DNA from: Chamaea fasciata
Taxonomy: Eukaryota; Chordata; Aves; Passeriformes; Sylviidae
Assembly (NCBI GenBank): GCA_029207755.1
Contig: JARCOQ010000004.1
Span: 41,224,305 to 41,288,304, forward strand
DNA length: 64,000 nucleotides
Reading direction: 5' to 3'
In this document: positions 22,003-32,700 of the stretch, piece after piece
Layout of the letters: every line of letters starts with the position of its first letter
How positions within the stretch are numbered: the stretch's first letter is position 1
Notes under the pieces: generated by a model
Seen by the model: only the letters and a program-made list of their open reading frames with translations
What the model was told of the DNA's origin: nothing
Database searches by the model: none
Program-made: the position numbers and the translations under genes

Positions 22003-22063
22003 CTCTTACCACTTGTTACCTCAGACACACAGCAGCATGTAAGTCCCATGGAGGGTCACCATA
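22003..22063 (-). promoter_or_regulatory. Short leader and primer-binding site of provirus B
   Basis: Two bases after the 5' LTR the sense strand reads TGGTGACCCTCCATGGG (22045-22061). The first nine bases match the tryptophan-tRNA-type site used by alpharetroviruses, but the rest diverges, so tRNA identity is unproven. The leader is very short at about 60 bp. Confidence 0.6.
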
Positions 22064-22359
22064 TGTCGCACTTTGGGACACGAAAGAATGAGGCAGGCGG
22101 CAAGAAGGTCAGCAGAAAAGTTCTATATTTAATTTTCTGACTCCATCTTATTATATGCAATTCTTTCAGAAGGCACAGGATTGGCTACATAGTTGCCACC
22201 TCTTTAACCTCGTTGGTAAAGACCACCATCAGTCACCTTTCTCCTCCCAGGGAAGAAATATGTAAACAAAGAGATAAATTCTAAAAATATAAATTGTTTT
22301 CTTGAAGCTGTGTGAGAACAAAATGCAAACACTGAAAAGCGGGCAAAGTTAGGATGACA
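22064..22359 (-). repeat. 5' LTR of provirus B
   Basis: A 296-bp partner of 17272-17553 with TG...CA ends and an adjacent perfect TSD. The sense strand has GCATATAATAAG (about 22150-22160) as a TATA-like box. Confidence 0.92.
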
Positions 22360-22365
22360 GTCGTA
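22360..22365. repeat. Target-site duplication of provirus B, right copy
   Basis: Exact repeat of gtcgta at 17266-17271. Confidence 0.9.
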
Positions 22366-22612
22366 TGAGCACTGCTTTGGTCAGTTTGGGTCAGCTGTGC
22401 TGGCTATGAATCCTTCCAGTCTCTTGTCCACACTCCCAGACTCCTGGTTTTTGTGGGCCAGGGGCGATGTTGGAGAGGCAACCTTGATGTGGGAGTACTG
22501 CTCAGCAGTAGCCAGAAAAACACTGATGTGTTATCAGCATCTTTCTAGGCACAAAGAACAGCACTATGACAGATGCTATGGGGAAGTCTAACTCAATCCC
22601 AGCCAGACCCAC
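22366..22612 (-). repeat. Old LTR fragment flanking provirus B on the right
   Basis: On the minus strand this looks like the 5' half of a common bird LTR: 'ctggctgggattgagtta' near the start, 'ctgctgagcagtactcc' in the middle and 'cagctgacccaaactgacca' near the end. The element continues across provirus B into about 17240-17265 ('ctcagcaataaa' on the minus strand), so provirus B split it. The fragment at 45576-45930 looks like the 3' half of the same family. Confidence 0.65.
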
Positions 22613-22854
22613 GACGGTTTCCATTCCTTACTCCATATAATTTGTGTCATGTTCAGTCCTACACAATTTGTTAAATTTACATATCTTCTAACCATTCCAT
22701 TGTATTCAATCCTCATTACTGAAATGTCTTTCCAATGCTTACAGCTTATACTATATACCTATACCATTTTTGTACCCAACATACAGATATTTACATTTTC
22801 CTCAACTACTACTCCCTGTCTTTTAACAGCTAGATACTATTCTCCCTCTCCATG

Positions 22855-23040
22855 AACTTCGCCCCCGTCCTCCAATACTGAGGCACCCAAAACTGCGCAT
22901 AGTACGCAAGGTGGGGCCAGGGCAGCGTGTGGCAACTACCTCACTTGACCAACCAGCTGTGCTGTGTGTGAAGCTAACCAGGACACCGCTGGTCCTCCTG
23001 ACTGTCACACTGATGACTCATATTGGACTTGCTGATGTTA
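22855..23040 (-). mobile_element. CR1 fragment, antisense
   Basis: Antisense CR1 landmarks: 'aggcacccaaaactgcgc', 'gcaaggtggggccag', 'ccaggacacc' and 'ctggtcctcctgactg', in the order found in antisense CR1 3' regions. It ends about 15 bp before a CR1 fragment of opposite orientation. Confidence 0.75.
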
Positions 23041-23054
23041 TACATGGCATAGAT

Positions 23055-24060
23055 ATATCATGGCTTCACCACAGGCAAATTCTTCTTGACCAGCCTGGTG
23101 GTCTCCTGAAATGAAGTGATTCCATCCGTGGGTAAGGGAAGAGATACAGGAATCATTTATCTGGACATTTGTAAAGCTATTGACAGACACCCCAAAACAT
23201 TCTTCATTTTTCTAATTGGAGACATGAATTTGGAGGATAGACTCTTAGATAGCTAAGGAATTGGTGGGATGGTTGCATCTCAAAGGTAGTCAATGGCTCA
23301 GAGTCCTGATGGACATCTGTGACAAATGTTGATGTTGGGGGTCTGTATGGGAAGCAGTGTTATTTAGTATCTTTATTAATCACATAGACAAAGGGATCAA
23401 GTGCACTTTCAGCACATGTACAGGTGACGCAAAAGTGAGTGAGGTGCACTCTTGAGGTGAACTCTTAAAGGACAGGATACCATCCAGAGGGATATGAAAA
23501 AGCTCAAGGAATCAGTCCATGGGAGCTTCATGCAGTTTAATAAGATCAAGTAAAAGGTGCTGCACTTGGGTTGGGACAACCCCCACAATCAATCCAAGCT
23601 GAGGGATGAATAGAGGGCAGCCCTGCTGGAAGGACTTGGGGTGCTGCTGGATAAGAGGCTGGACATGACCAGCCATGAGCACTCACAGGCCACAAAGCCA
23701 AACGTGTCCTGGGCTGCATCCTAAGCAGCATGGGCAGCCGGGGAGGGAGGGGATTATGCCCCTCTGCTCTGCTCTGGTGAGACCCTGCCTGGAACCCAGC
23801 ATCCACCTCTGGGGTCCCCATCACAGGAAGGACATGGAACTGTTGGACCGAGTCGAGAGGAGGGACACAAAGATGATTAGAAAGAGTATCCCTCCAATGA
23901 GGAAATGCTGAGAGAAATGGGATTGCTCAGTCTGGAAAAAAAAAGGCTTCAGTGTGACCTAAGTGAGGTCTGCTAGTACCTTATAGAAGCCTACAAGAAA
24001 GAGAGAAACTTTTTATGAGGGTATGTAGTGGTAAGACAAGGATGAATAGAGGGTACAATT
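23055..24060 (+). mobile_element. CR1 LINE, 3' part of ORF2 and 3' end
   Basis: One kilobase of sense CR1. The early part corresponds to the end of the RT domain of CR1 ORF2 ('tggcttcaccacaggcaa', 'gaccagcctggtgg', 'ctggacatttgtaaagc', 'gaattggtgggatgg'). The middle has 'tttaataagatcaagt' and 'gggctgcatcctaagcag', and the end has 'gagagaaactttttatgagg'. It lacks the terminal octamer repeat, so it is truncated at the 3' side too. Frames are disrupted throughout. Confidence 0.85.
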
Positions 24061-25073
24061 CCAACTATATTTTCCTTTCTAAGATTTCTTAAACAAAAGC
24101 AATTTTAAGAGCTCACATCACACTTCTAGCAACCTCCTGAAACATCAATGGCCCAAATTATCTCAATTCTGCATGTTTCTGCATGTCTCATTCTGTATGT
24201 CTCATTCTGTTTTGAAGCTGCACCACTTTAATAGGTTATGCAGATTTTGTGATGTGTTTACGCCAGCTCAGGTTGTTTGAAACCTGAAAAATCTATTGGC
24301 AGTCCCTTAATTTTTAAGCTTCTGTGATACTAGCAATTTGGGAATTTTTAAATGAATCTTAACATGAAATGAATTCTCCAGCAGACTTGCAGTAAAAAGT
24401 AAGGAAGAATTATTGGCATGATGTAATTGACTTTGAAGGTATATTGCAATTTATTGCTCTTGCTGCTGCTATCAAGTGGTATTTCTGGTAAAGCCTTGAT
24501 ACTTTACATTTTTGAGAGTCTGAAAGTATGAAACACATTAATTATATTGAGCAGGACTAACACTGACTGAAAAGATTAAAAGCTTTTGATCTTAGAGGTT
24601 AGATCTCATGCTTAGAGGTTAGAGATAACATTTTTGGACACTGTTCTACACTGAAATTAGAAATACAGCTTACGCATTTCAGGTTTTCCTGGCTCCTTTG
24701 ATACAGAGCCTAGAGGAGGCCCAAATGATACTGCTCTTTTTAGAAGGCTGTATTAAGAAAGTTTCTTTCTGCTCTGGCTGGTAAGTGAACTGAGGATCAA
24801 TTAGTGCTGCTACAATACGAAGTGTAATTCTCATTAAACTCTACTCTGGAAGAAGGAGTCCGTTTTCTATGAATAAAATATTGTTTAGGACACAAAACCT
24901 GTCACATATCAGGAGTGCTCAAAATCATTCGAAGAAGAAACAGAGGTAATTTCAGAGGTTTTTAGATGACATATAAACAAAATAGTATATAGTATAGTAC
25001 AATATAAATAGTATGTGAATTATCAAAACAACACTTGAACTAGTGTATTTGGTAGAGAAATCTCATGAAGTTC
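24061..25073. other. Non-coding, no gene or repeat recognised
   Basis: AT-rich. A local repetition of 'ctcattctgt' and 'gcatgt' near 24170-24215 is the only structure seen. Confidence 0.55.
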
Positions 25074-25133
25074 TGCTGGGTTGACCCTGGTTGCCTGACA
25101 GGTGTCCACTGAAGCTGTGCTATCACAAAAATC
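25074..25133 (-). repeat. Terminal fragment of an old LTR
   Basis: The plus strand reads tgctgggttgaccctggttg then 'gacaggtgtccactgaagc'. This matches the 3' terminus, on the minus strand, of the LTR family whose plus-strand end at 41960-41986 and 56140-56160 reads '...caacccaccaca'. Only about 60 bp remain. Confidence 0.55.
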
Positions 25134-25301
25134 TACCGTGTTAATACTCCTGGTGAAATTAAAAATAAAATGTGAGTACTTGATGTAAACTTAACCTCTA
25201 CTCAGAAATAGAATATTAAGGGAAATATTGATGAAAGTGGGAGCCAAATATTTATTTTTATGTTTTCCCTGCTTTGTTATATTACAGTGATTTGTCAGTG
25301 T

Positions 25302-25432
25302 TTTGCAGTCTTTCATTTTTCTTCTTTTTTTCCCCCTTTCTTTTTCCTTTGCATTATTTTTTCTTTTGCTTTTATTTTTCTTTCTTTGTATCTTTTATCT
25401 TCCACATATCCCTTCCCCTTCTCTGCAAGCCA
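25302..25432. repeat. Polypyrimidine-rich tract
   Basis: About 130 bp almost entirely of T and C on the plus strand, with several T6-T9 runs and C5. It produces a low-complexity Phe/Ser-rich ORF that should not be read as a gene. Confidence 0.8.
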
Positions 25433-25508
25433 AAGGTAGAGGTTTTGTTGATGCCCCTTTTTACCTCTTCCTTGTCCCTTAATAACACAAATTATAATTG
25501 TGATAGAT

Positions 25509-26293
25509 TGTCCTGGTTTGGAAAGACAGGTGTCTGCTAAGGAAGGCAGGAACTTCCCTTCAAGACGTAACCCCCCTCCCTGTGAATTATTGTATTTTTG
25601 AAATTAAGGGGCTCTTAGGGAAAGATATGGGAATAGGAATAACAGTTCTTCACTAGGAAAATTAAAATAAAAATGTAGTAGTACAAAAAAAAAAAACAAA
25701 CCAAAAAAACCAAACCCAAAACTCCCCAAACAAACAAAAAGAAAACACTGATAGAGTCAGAATACAACGTGACACGCTGTTGGTCAGGGTGTTGGTAGCA
25801 GTCCAATTATATAGTAGCTGCAGTCCTTCTGGAGTGACAAATGTGGTTCTGTTGTAGCAATGATGCTGAAAAAGGGTGTAGTTTTCCTCTTAAGGTCCAG
25901 TGGTGGTAAGATGGGTCCTGTCTTCTGGGAATCCAGTTGAAACAGGCTGCTCTGGTGTTCTGACTCTCAGATTTTTATCCAGATAGGAATGCTGGGCTCC
26001 TCCCCCTGGGTTGAGCATTTCACAATGGGATGATGTAATTATATCAGTCATGCAGTGAGCCTTAATGGCCCATTAATAGAAGATATCCCCTGGAGGGAGG
26101 ATGAGTTGTGGAAGAGATAGAGAACATTGCTCTACCTGGTTTTAACAGCTGGCCCATTAACAAAAGACACCCTCCCCCCCGGAGTTATGAGGGATGGGTC
26201 ATGGAAGAAATAAAAAACACAGCCCCACCTGGTTTTAACAGATGGTAATAGAATACATACTTTTGGTTACACCCTGCATTGCAACCTATGACA
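25509..26293 (-). mobile_element. Solo LTR, 785 bp, with perfect 5-bp TSD
   Basis: An LTR with TGTC...GACA ends. The plus strand opens tgtcctggtttgg and closes cctatgaca. Flanks are tagat at 25504-25508 and tagat at 26294-26298, an exact 5-bp TSD. It is related to the LTRs at 19251-19947 and 41171-41870 (shared 'gtcagggtgttgg', 'cagtccttctggagtg', 'ggtggtaagatgggtcc'). An A-rich internal run lies at 25684-25745. Confidence 0.9.
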
Positions 26294-26298
26294 TAGAT

Positions 26299-27434
26299 GA
26301 ATGAACAGAAGACAATTCAAACCTTAAAATGCAGTGAAGTGAGACCTAAAGCTATGAGAATTAATGATAACAAAAACCTGTTCAAAGTGAAGATATTTAG
26401 CAAAAAAATCACTGATGTCAGAGTGGTTTTGAATCAGTACATGAAACAAATGTTTTCAGCTTTCCTTTTACACAGGTAAGTCTCAGTTCTTCAGGTGTTT
26501 GAATTAAAGATTTATGGACCATCCTTCTCATGTGGTGAGTTTTATTTTTCCTGGGCAAATAGTTTCTGATTTCTCACTCAGTGAGATGTTTCTTTGACAG
26601 GAATGACCATCAGAGTGATGGACAGTTTGTGTTTATGTTTATGTTTCCCCCTTTTTCTTACTGTTTTTTAAAACTGTGTTGTCTGAACTGAGCTGAAGCC
26701 AAGAGATAGTGTGTGTGGTGAGTGTTCAGGCTTGTGATACGCTCTTGTGACTCAGAGACTATTATGGGGAAGGTGAGAGGAAGTGAAGAATGATGTAAGG
26801 GATGCTATAGTTGGTATTTTCTCTATAACCCTTTCATATTGAATGCTTTCTTTTCTTGGCCTGAGAAAGGTTGAATAGCTCTGTAATATGAAATTTAATG
26901 ATGGAATATGTTGGTTATCTATTAAACTTTGCTTTCTGGAGTGCAGTTTTATCTTTACTTTGCAAATAGTCATTTATCTTCTTCTCAGTTCAAAAATGTT
27001 AATATTCTTTATTGCTCTGAATGTGACTACCAGGGAAATGAATGTAAAGATGTAGTAGCGCTGAAGACCTATGACTTCATATGTTCCTTCTGTTTCTTTA
27101 TGAGACCAAATGAGTTAATTCAATATTTCATTCATCTGCAATGTGATCACAATGATCATTCATTTCACATAATGCAAAAGTGATACGGAAATTCCTCTCC
27201 CACTTGAGGTGTCAGTAATAGTGCATGGTTTGTACTATATGACACTAACGTGTCATATAATATAACAGGTAGTAACAAACTTGAAATGTTCTACTTGCCA
27301 GCATTATGGAAACTTCTTTCAGGTTTTTAAAATTTTGATAATTCCCCACATCATTAAAGTATTACAACTCTTTAAAAAAAGAGTTTAATTGATTTATTTG
27401 GCTTGTTTTAAAAGTGCGTGTAATAAGAAGGTAT
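26299..27434. other. Non-coding; one weak zinc-finger-like ORF
   Basis: No supported gene. A plus-strand frame at 26929-27183 contains paired Cys and His residues ('YCSECDYQ', then Cys-x2-Cys-x13-His-x4-His) preceded by an acceptor-like 'ttatcttcttctcag'. Spacing is atypical, no partner exon was found and the frame stops at 27183, so it is not annotated as a gene. Confidence 0.45.
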
Positions 27435-28945
27435 ATTATAGAATCAATGAATGGCTTAGGCTGGAAATTTCAACCCTACTGGCATAGGCAGGGATGTCTT
27501 TGACATCCCTGAACAACTGCACCAGGTTGTTCAGAGCAACCTGGTCTTGAACACTTTCAGGGATATGGCATGGACAACGTCTCTGGACAACCTGTTCCAG
27601 TACCTCACTATTCTCTGAGTAGAGAATGTCCTCCTCACATCTAGCCTAAAAACCTCATTTTTTAGTTTAAAACTATGCTCCCATTTCCAATCATTACATG
27701 CCCATATAAAAGGTCACTCCTTCTCTTTTTTTGTAAGCCCCCTTTATGTACTGGAAGCTTGGCATGTGGTACCACCAGAGCCTGCACTTCTCCAGGCCAA
27801 ATAATGCCAGCTGTCTCACACTCTGTTCACCTTCATGGATCCTCCTCCAGACATGATCCAAGAGGTTCATGTGTTTTCTCTGTTGGGGTCCCAAGAGATA
27901 GACACAACACTCTGGGGTCTCATGAAGACAGAGTGTAGGGGGAGAACCACCTCCCTCAGCCTACTGGTCGATCCTGTTTTGATGCATCTTAGGATGTGAT
28001 TGTCTTTCTAGGTTGTGGTCGCACACTGTTGGCTCCTGTCCAGCTTTTCATTCACCACTACTTTTAAGTCCTTCTCCACACAACTGCTCTAAATGAGTTC
28101 TCCCAATTGTACTCATATCTAGGATTAGCACAACACAGTTGTAGAACCTTGCACTGGGACTTATTGAACTTCACTAGGTTCTTGTGGGTCCACTCCTTGA
28201 GCTTGGCAGGTTCCTCTAGATAGTAATTTGTTATGTCAGCTGCATTTCTCAATTCTGTGTCATCTGCAAACTTGCTGAGCCTGCACTTGATCCCACTGGC
28301 TCCCTCACTGATGAAGATATTCAAGAGAACTGGTCCCATACCTGAACCATGAGGGACACCACTTGTCACCAGCCTCCACCTGGACATAAAATCACTGACC
28401 ACAACTTACTGCCTCAGTGCACCCAGTTCCTCATCCCCCAAAATTTCACCCTTCAAATCCACTTCTCTCTGTTTTGGACACAAAAGTGGCACATGGGAGC
28501 CTGTCCAAGACCTTACAGAAGATGGGGTAGACGATGTTGGTCAGTCTTCCCCCTGCCCCCCCCGGACAACTGTTGTAGTCGCTTCATCACAGGAGGCCTG
28601 ACCAGGGTGGTCAGGCACAATTTGTCTTTAGTGAGGTTGTTCTGGTTGTCTCAGATCACCACCTTGTATTGAATGTGTCTTACCTACATGAGGATCGCCT
28701 CCATGATCCTCCCAAACACAGATGTGAGGCTCACCAGTCTGTAGATCCCTGTGTCTTTTCTCCCTTTCTTAAAATTAGGGAACATTTTCCCCTTTTTCCA
28801 GTCAGCAGGGACTTGACCCGGTCACCATCGTTTTTCAAATACAAATGAGAGCGTCTTGGCAGTAACATCAGACAGTTCCCTCAGGACACTGGGGTAAATC
28901 TTGTTGGGACCCACAGAGTTGTGGCTACAAATGACCTCAAGAATT
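27435..28945 (-). mobile_element. CR1 LINE, 1.5 kb, antisense
   Basis: The longest CR1 in the window. Its 3' end is on the left ('tatagaatcaatgaatggct'). Moving right come 'caggttgttcagagcaacct', 'acatgcccatataaaagg', 'ctctggggtctcatgaag', 'ccagcttttcattcacca', 'gtgtcatctgcaaacttgct', 'gatgaagatattcaagag', 'gagggacaccacttgtca' and 'gaggctcaccagtctgtag'. These are landmarks of the 3' UTR and the C-terminal RT part of CR1 ORF2 read in antisense. The sense frame is broken into short pieces (for example 28064-28402). The 5' end is truncated. Confidence 0.88.
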
Positions 28946-29038
28946 CAAAAGAATTTTAAGAGTTAGGCTTCTGATGTAAAAGACACTCTTTTTGTAGCAT
29001 TCTCTACTTTAATATCAGATTCAGGAAGTTCTGACATG

Positions 29039-29044
<6 letters not shown>

Positions 29045-29089
<45 letters not shown>

Positions 29090-29094
29090 GTATA
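29045..29094. repeat. (TA)n/(TATG)n microsatellite
   Basis: About 17 TA units followed by four TATG-type units. It adjoins the left end of the LTR-like block that starts at 29097. Confidence 0.9.
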
Positions 29095-29096
29095 CC

Positions 29097-29793
29097 TGCA
29101 GAGGTTTAAGGCAGATTTGGGAGGAAACCTCCTAAGGGGCCCTCCCCCCCCTCCCCCAACTGGTTTGGAAAAAAAACCTTGTCAGACAGAAGTGGAAAGA
29201 ACCCTATTTATTAAACAGGCAAAGCACTCCCCAGCACAATAAATTGAACAATACCCGATGACAAGAACTTTGTGCCACTCTGGAGAGATGACGGATTCAG
29301 AAAAGAAGTCCTTCCTGGAGGTGGTTGCTCTGTCTCAGTCCCTCTGGCGCTGGGAAATGTTGCTGCGCAGGATGGGTCTTGGTGGGTTCCAGGTGCGAGC
29401 CCTCCATGGCACTCCCCTGGGTCTTCAGTACAGAGAGATTGTAACAGTTCCAAGGGAAGGTGAAAAAAAGGAGAAAAAACAAACAAACAAAAAAAAAACA
29501 GGAAAGAAAAAAAGGAAAAAAAAAACAGGAGGAGAAGAAAAAAAACGAAGCTTCTCCCCTTCTGCTAGCTACTCACTAACTAACTAACTAACTACTGAGA
29601 GGAAAAAAAAAAAAAACCATGAAGAAAAAAAAGATCTCTCCATCCCTCACTGTGTGTTCCTGAATCCAACTCTCAAGGCCAGCCAGCGGAGGAAAGTTTT
29701 GGAAAACAAACTGTGCACTTCTCCCTTCCCCCTGCTCCCAGACCCAACATACGACTGGGGATACAAACCTCACAACGTCACCCCTGGACAACA
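29097..29793 (-). mobile_element. Probable solo LTR, purine-rich interior
   Basis: On the minus strand the block begins TGTTGTCCAGGGGTGACG, has an AATAAATAGGG poly(A)-like site near 29203-29213, a G-rich run (29140-29155) and a CTCTGCA terminus, consistent with an LTR. The centre (29459-29640) is expanded with A-rich and CTAA repeats. I could not find a matching TSD (left flank tatacc, right flank ctacta), and the left boundary lies in the microsatellite, so limits are approximate. Confidence 0.62.
29574..29595. repeat. (CTAA)n short tandem repeat
   Basis: Five units of CTAA within the purine-rich part of the LTR-like block. Confidence 0.8.
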
Positions 29794-32700
29794 CTACTAC
29801 ATAAATATGTATTGCTTAATAGTTCCGTCAATTTAATTTTCACAGTAAATCTCAGAAGGACATTTGAGCAACAACTGAAGCTAGATCAGTGCAAATTAAT
29901 ATACCATTTTTCATGTTCTTTAATGATTGTGGTGAGGGAAACATAATTTTAATTGCTGTAGACCTGCCTGTTGATCAGAAAATCTTTGTCTTCTCCCCAG
30001 CATGTGGAAAAAGCCTGTCTAACATCACACGTATCTAGCATCACACAAAGGTTAAAACTTCATTTTTTACTCTCATAACTTTTATTGTCAGAAAAGAAAT
30101 GAGTTAGAAAAAATAAAGAACTTTAAAAAAAACAAATCAACATCTCGCTGTAGTTCTCTCCATTTGACTGAAAAAATCAGCACATGCTGCTGAGGCAGAC
30201 AGCATATGTATATATTCACAGATACATATGAAATAGCAAAAAGTAAATTTCCTTATTTTAAAAGCTCTATAATCCATACAATATGCCTATGTTAACTTTG
30301 AGCTTTCCTGTTGAGCTTTCCTATCAGTAATAGACACTCAAAACTTGCTCAACTGAAATGACCAATTCTCCTATTTAACAGACTGAACCCAACACTTTTC
30401 TCCCAACTGAGACAGCAATATATACATATATATATATACAATATATACATACACATAATAATGACTTATAATGCTGTAAAAATATTAAACAATGAATGAT
30501 TCTTCTCTGTAACAGAAATTATTCTGTGACAGAGAATTGCTGAAGAAAATAATTTGCACTGAGAGGAGTTGCCATATTTCAAGGTAGTATGACTTGGGTT
30601 ATAAATCACAGATGTAAAAGGGGTGAGGGACTGCTTAGGATTTTGTTCCACATTGTTCTTCCTTCTAAATTATGGTGACCACCTTTTTTTTTACCTTTAA
30701 CTTAGCTGAACTCTGAGTAAATTTAATTCATGACCAAGTAACATGTTTTCTGTCTTTTTATATGTCTTTACTGTTAACTTTGTGGATCCCTCTTTTTAAG
30801 CTACAGTATGATACAAGCCTCTCTTACCTCTCCTCACTCTTATGAGATAGTTGTGTGCTTAAAATAATTATTTTCATAGTATTACAACAGTCCTAAGATT
30901 AATTTTCTTTCAGTATTTCCAACATGGTCAAATATGAGGCACTTATGACATTTCTTTGATCGATTTTGAGGGGGTAGTTCATTTAGGTTGTTTTAAAAAC
31001 TCTGCTCATTTAAATCTTTGTTCATTTAAAGCTAAGAGACACACTTCAGCAAAGACACACATAAAACTGGTAGGGGGAAGCAGGGCTTTTCAGTCTGGAA
31101 TCACAGAAGGTTTTGCCTGACACGAAGTTACTGCTTCACCTGCTCTCTGATGCTGTTGGGAAATATAAAAGCCTCTGCATTCTTTTTTTCAGTCCCTGGA
31201 AAATTGTCTCCATATATTCAGCAGTTCTCTTTGAATCTCCTTTAGAAATTTTAGGTGATGACTATTTTGGAGATATCATCATCTACTGATCATATTTACA
31301 GAACCCAGCCTTGTTTTTTGGCAGAAACAACCATGCTTTATCCATATTCCATCACTCCACACAGAAAGTTGAGAAACAACAAGTTACAAGTGTACAGAAT
31401 CGTATCTCCAAAAGTAATAAACTGGGGATAGGGACAAATGTAACTCTCCATGCCAATTTCCTATACCTTCCCACACTGATTAGCCATTTTGCAAAAAGGG
31501 ATTCACAACACTACCTGAAGCTGGTGGCAGCAATGAGGTGTAAATCTGCTGCATTTATCACAGGACACATTTTAAAAATGAGAACAGCTTTTTTTCTCTT
31601 TTAATGGCCTTTAACTAATGTATAACTGTCTCTTTCTGAATGAAGTATTTTTGTCCTGTTAGATACAGGAAGCACTGCTGCAAAAGCTAGTGTTATTCAC
31701 ACATGATTTTCAAGAGTAAGTTCCCCAAAATCATCCTCAGGAGATGAAAAACCTGATAGTAGGACAGGTTAAGGATGTTTAGTAATGTAGGTGGAAATGG
31801 ATTTTAGAGTGTTCTTTGACTTCTGTTTCATTCCTTTTACTTCCGTGATTGCCACAATGTACACTTAAGCACATAAGTTCACTCTCAGATTCTTTTATTT
31901 TCAGGTGAAAGCCAAAAAATTTAACAACCTTTCCCCTTTCCCTCCCTTCCCAGGAGTGGAATCATAGGTTTTGCTCCTAATAGCAGTTGCAGGGGTAAGT
32001 AAGGGGCTTGTAAGACAGTCGAGGGTGCAGAAAAATTATTATTTTATCATGACACAAGATGATAGCAAATAAAAACATGTTCAATCAATGGACAGTGTAT
32101 TTAATCTGAAATAATTGTTAACGCTTCATATTAATATCCTGACCCCTCAATTATGTATGCTTAGGCCTGGGCATTTTCCTTGAGCTGAATTTCCTATCAA
32201 TTTAGATCTCTAAGAATCACATTTAAAATGTTTGTTTGCACTCTTGCTGAACTGTGTAGAATTCATGCTGCTATAATTGAATTAACTTGAGATATTAATC
32301 ACTGACCATTGACCTGTCAGCCAGACAGAAATAGAATTTACTTAACCCACATTACTTTATACTGTTTTAGAAGAAAGTAATATCATGGATTTATTTTTCG
32401 GCTAGTAGTCTCTGTTGGATTTGGAATCTTGGACAGCCATGTTCCGCAGCATTAAAAATGGAGATTTGGAATTGCATACAAATTTCACAAAATATTCTTC
32501 TGAGAGAGATAAGGAGCCAAAATCCAAACCCCTCTTCTCATAAAAAAGAGAAAAAAGGAAAACAAAAACCCTCTAAACAATTAATTTTCATCCTAGTAAT
32601 CAAAATGCCGATGATTTTAGCACAGAAATGAGTAATTTTTTGCTGAAGAGCTGGGCACACTGGTGCTGTAGTGTGCACTAGAACCACACTAGATGTTCCA

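Larger units (their letters stand above)
17272..22359 (-). mobile_element. Provirus B: rearranged ERVK-like endogenous retrovirus
   Basis: A 5.1-kb minus-strand provirus with paired LTRs (282 and 296 bp) and a perfect 6-bp TSD. From right to left: 5' LTR, primer-binding site, gag start, GC-rich gag centre, intact zinc-knuckle motif, dUTPase fragment, RT fragment interrupted by a foreign solo LTR, RT connection, RNase H, 3' LTR. Protease, the YMDD part of RT, integrase and env were not found. The LTRs are unrelated in sequence to those of provirus A, so this is a separate family, not a duplication. By eye the two LTRs differ by about ten substitutions and a few indels. Confidence 0.93.

Noticed and set aside
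26297..26479. ORF ending at an ACAG/GTAAGT donor-like site, possibly splicing to 26992
   Set aside because: The donor leaves phase 2 while the zinc-finger-like frame downstream needs phase 0, so the two do not form one reading frame.
29036..29242. ORF beginning with a Tyr-Ile repeat
   Set aside because: Translation of the (TA)n microsatellite and an LTR edge.
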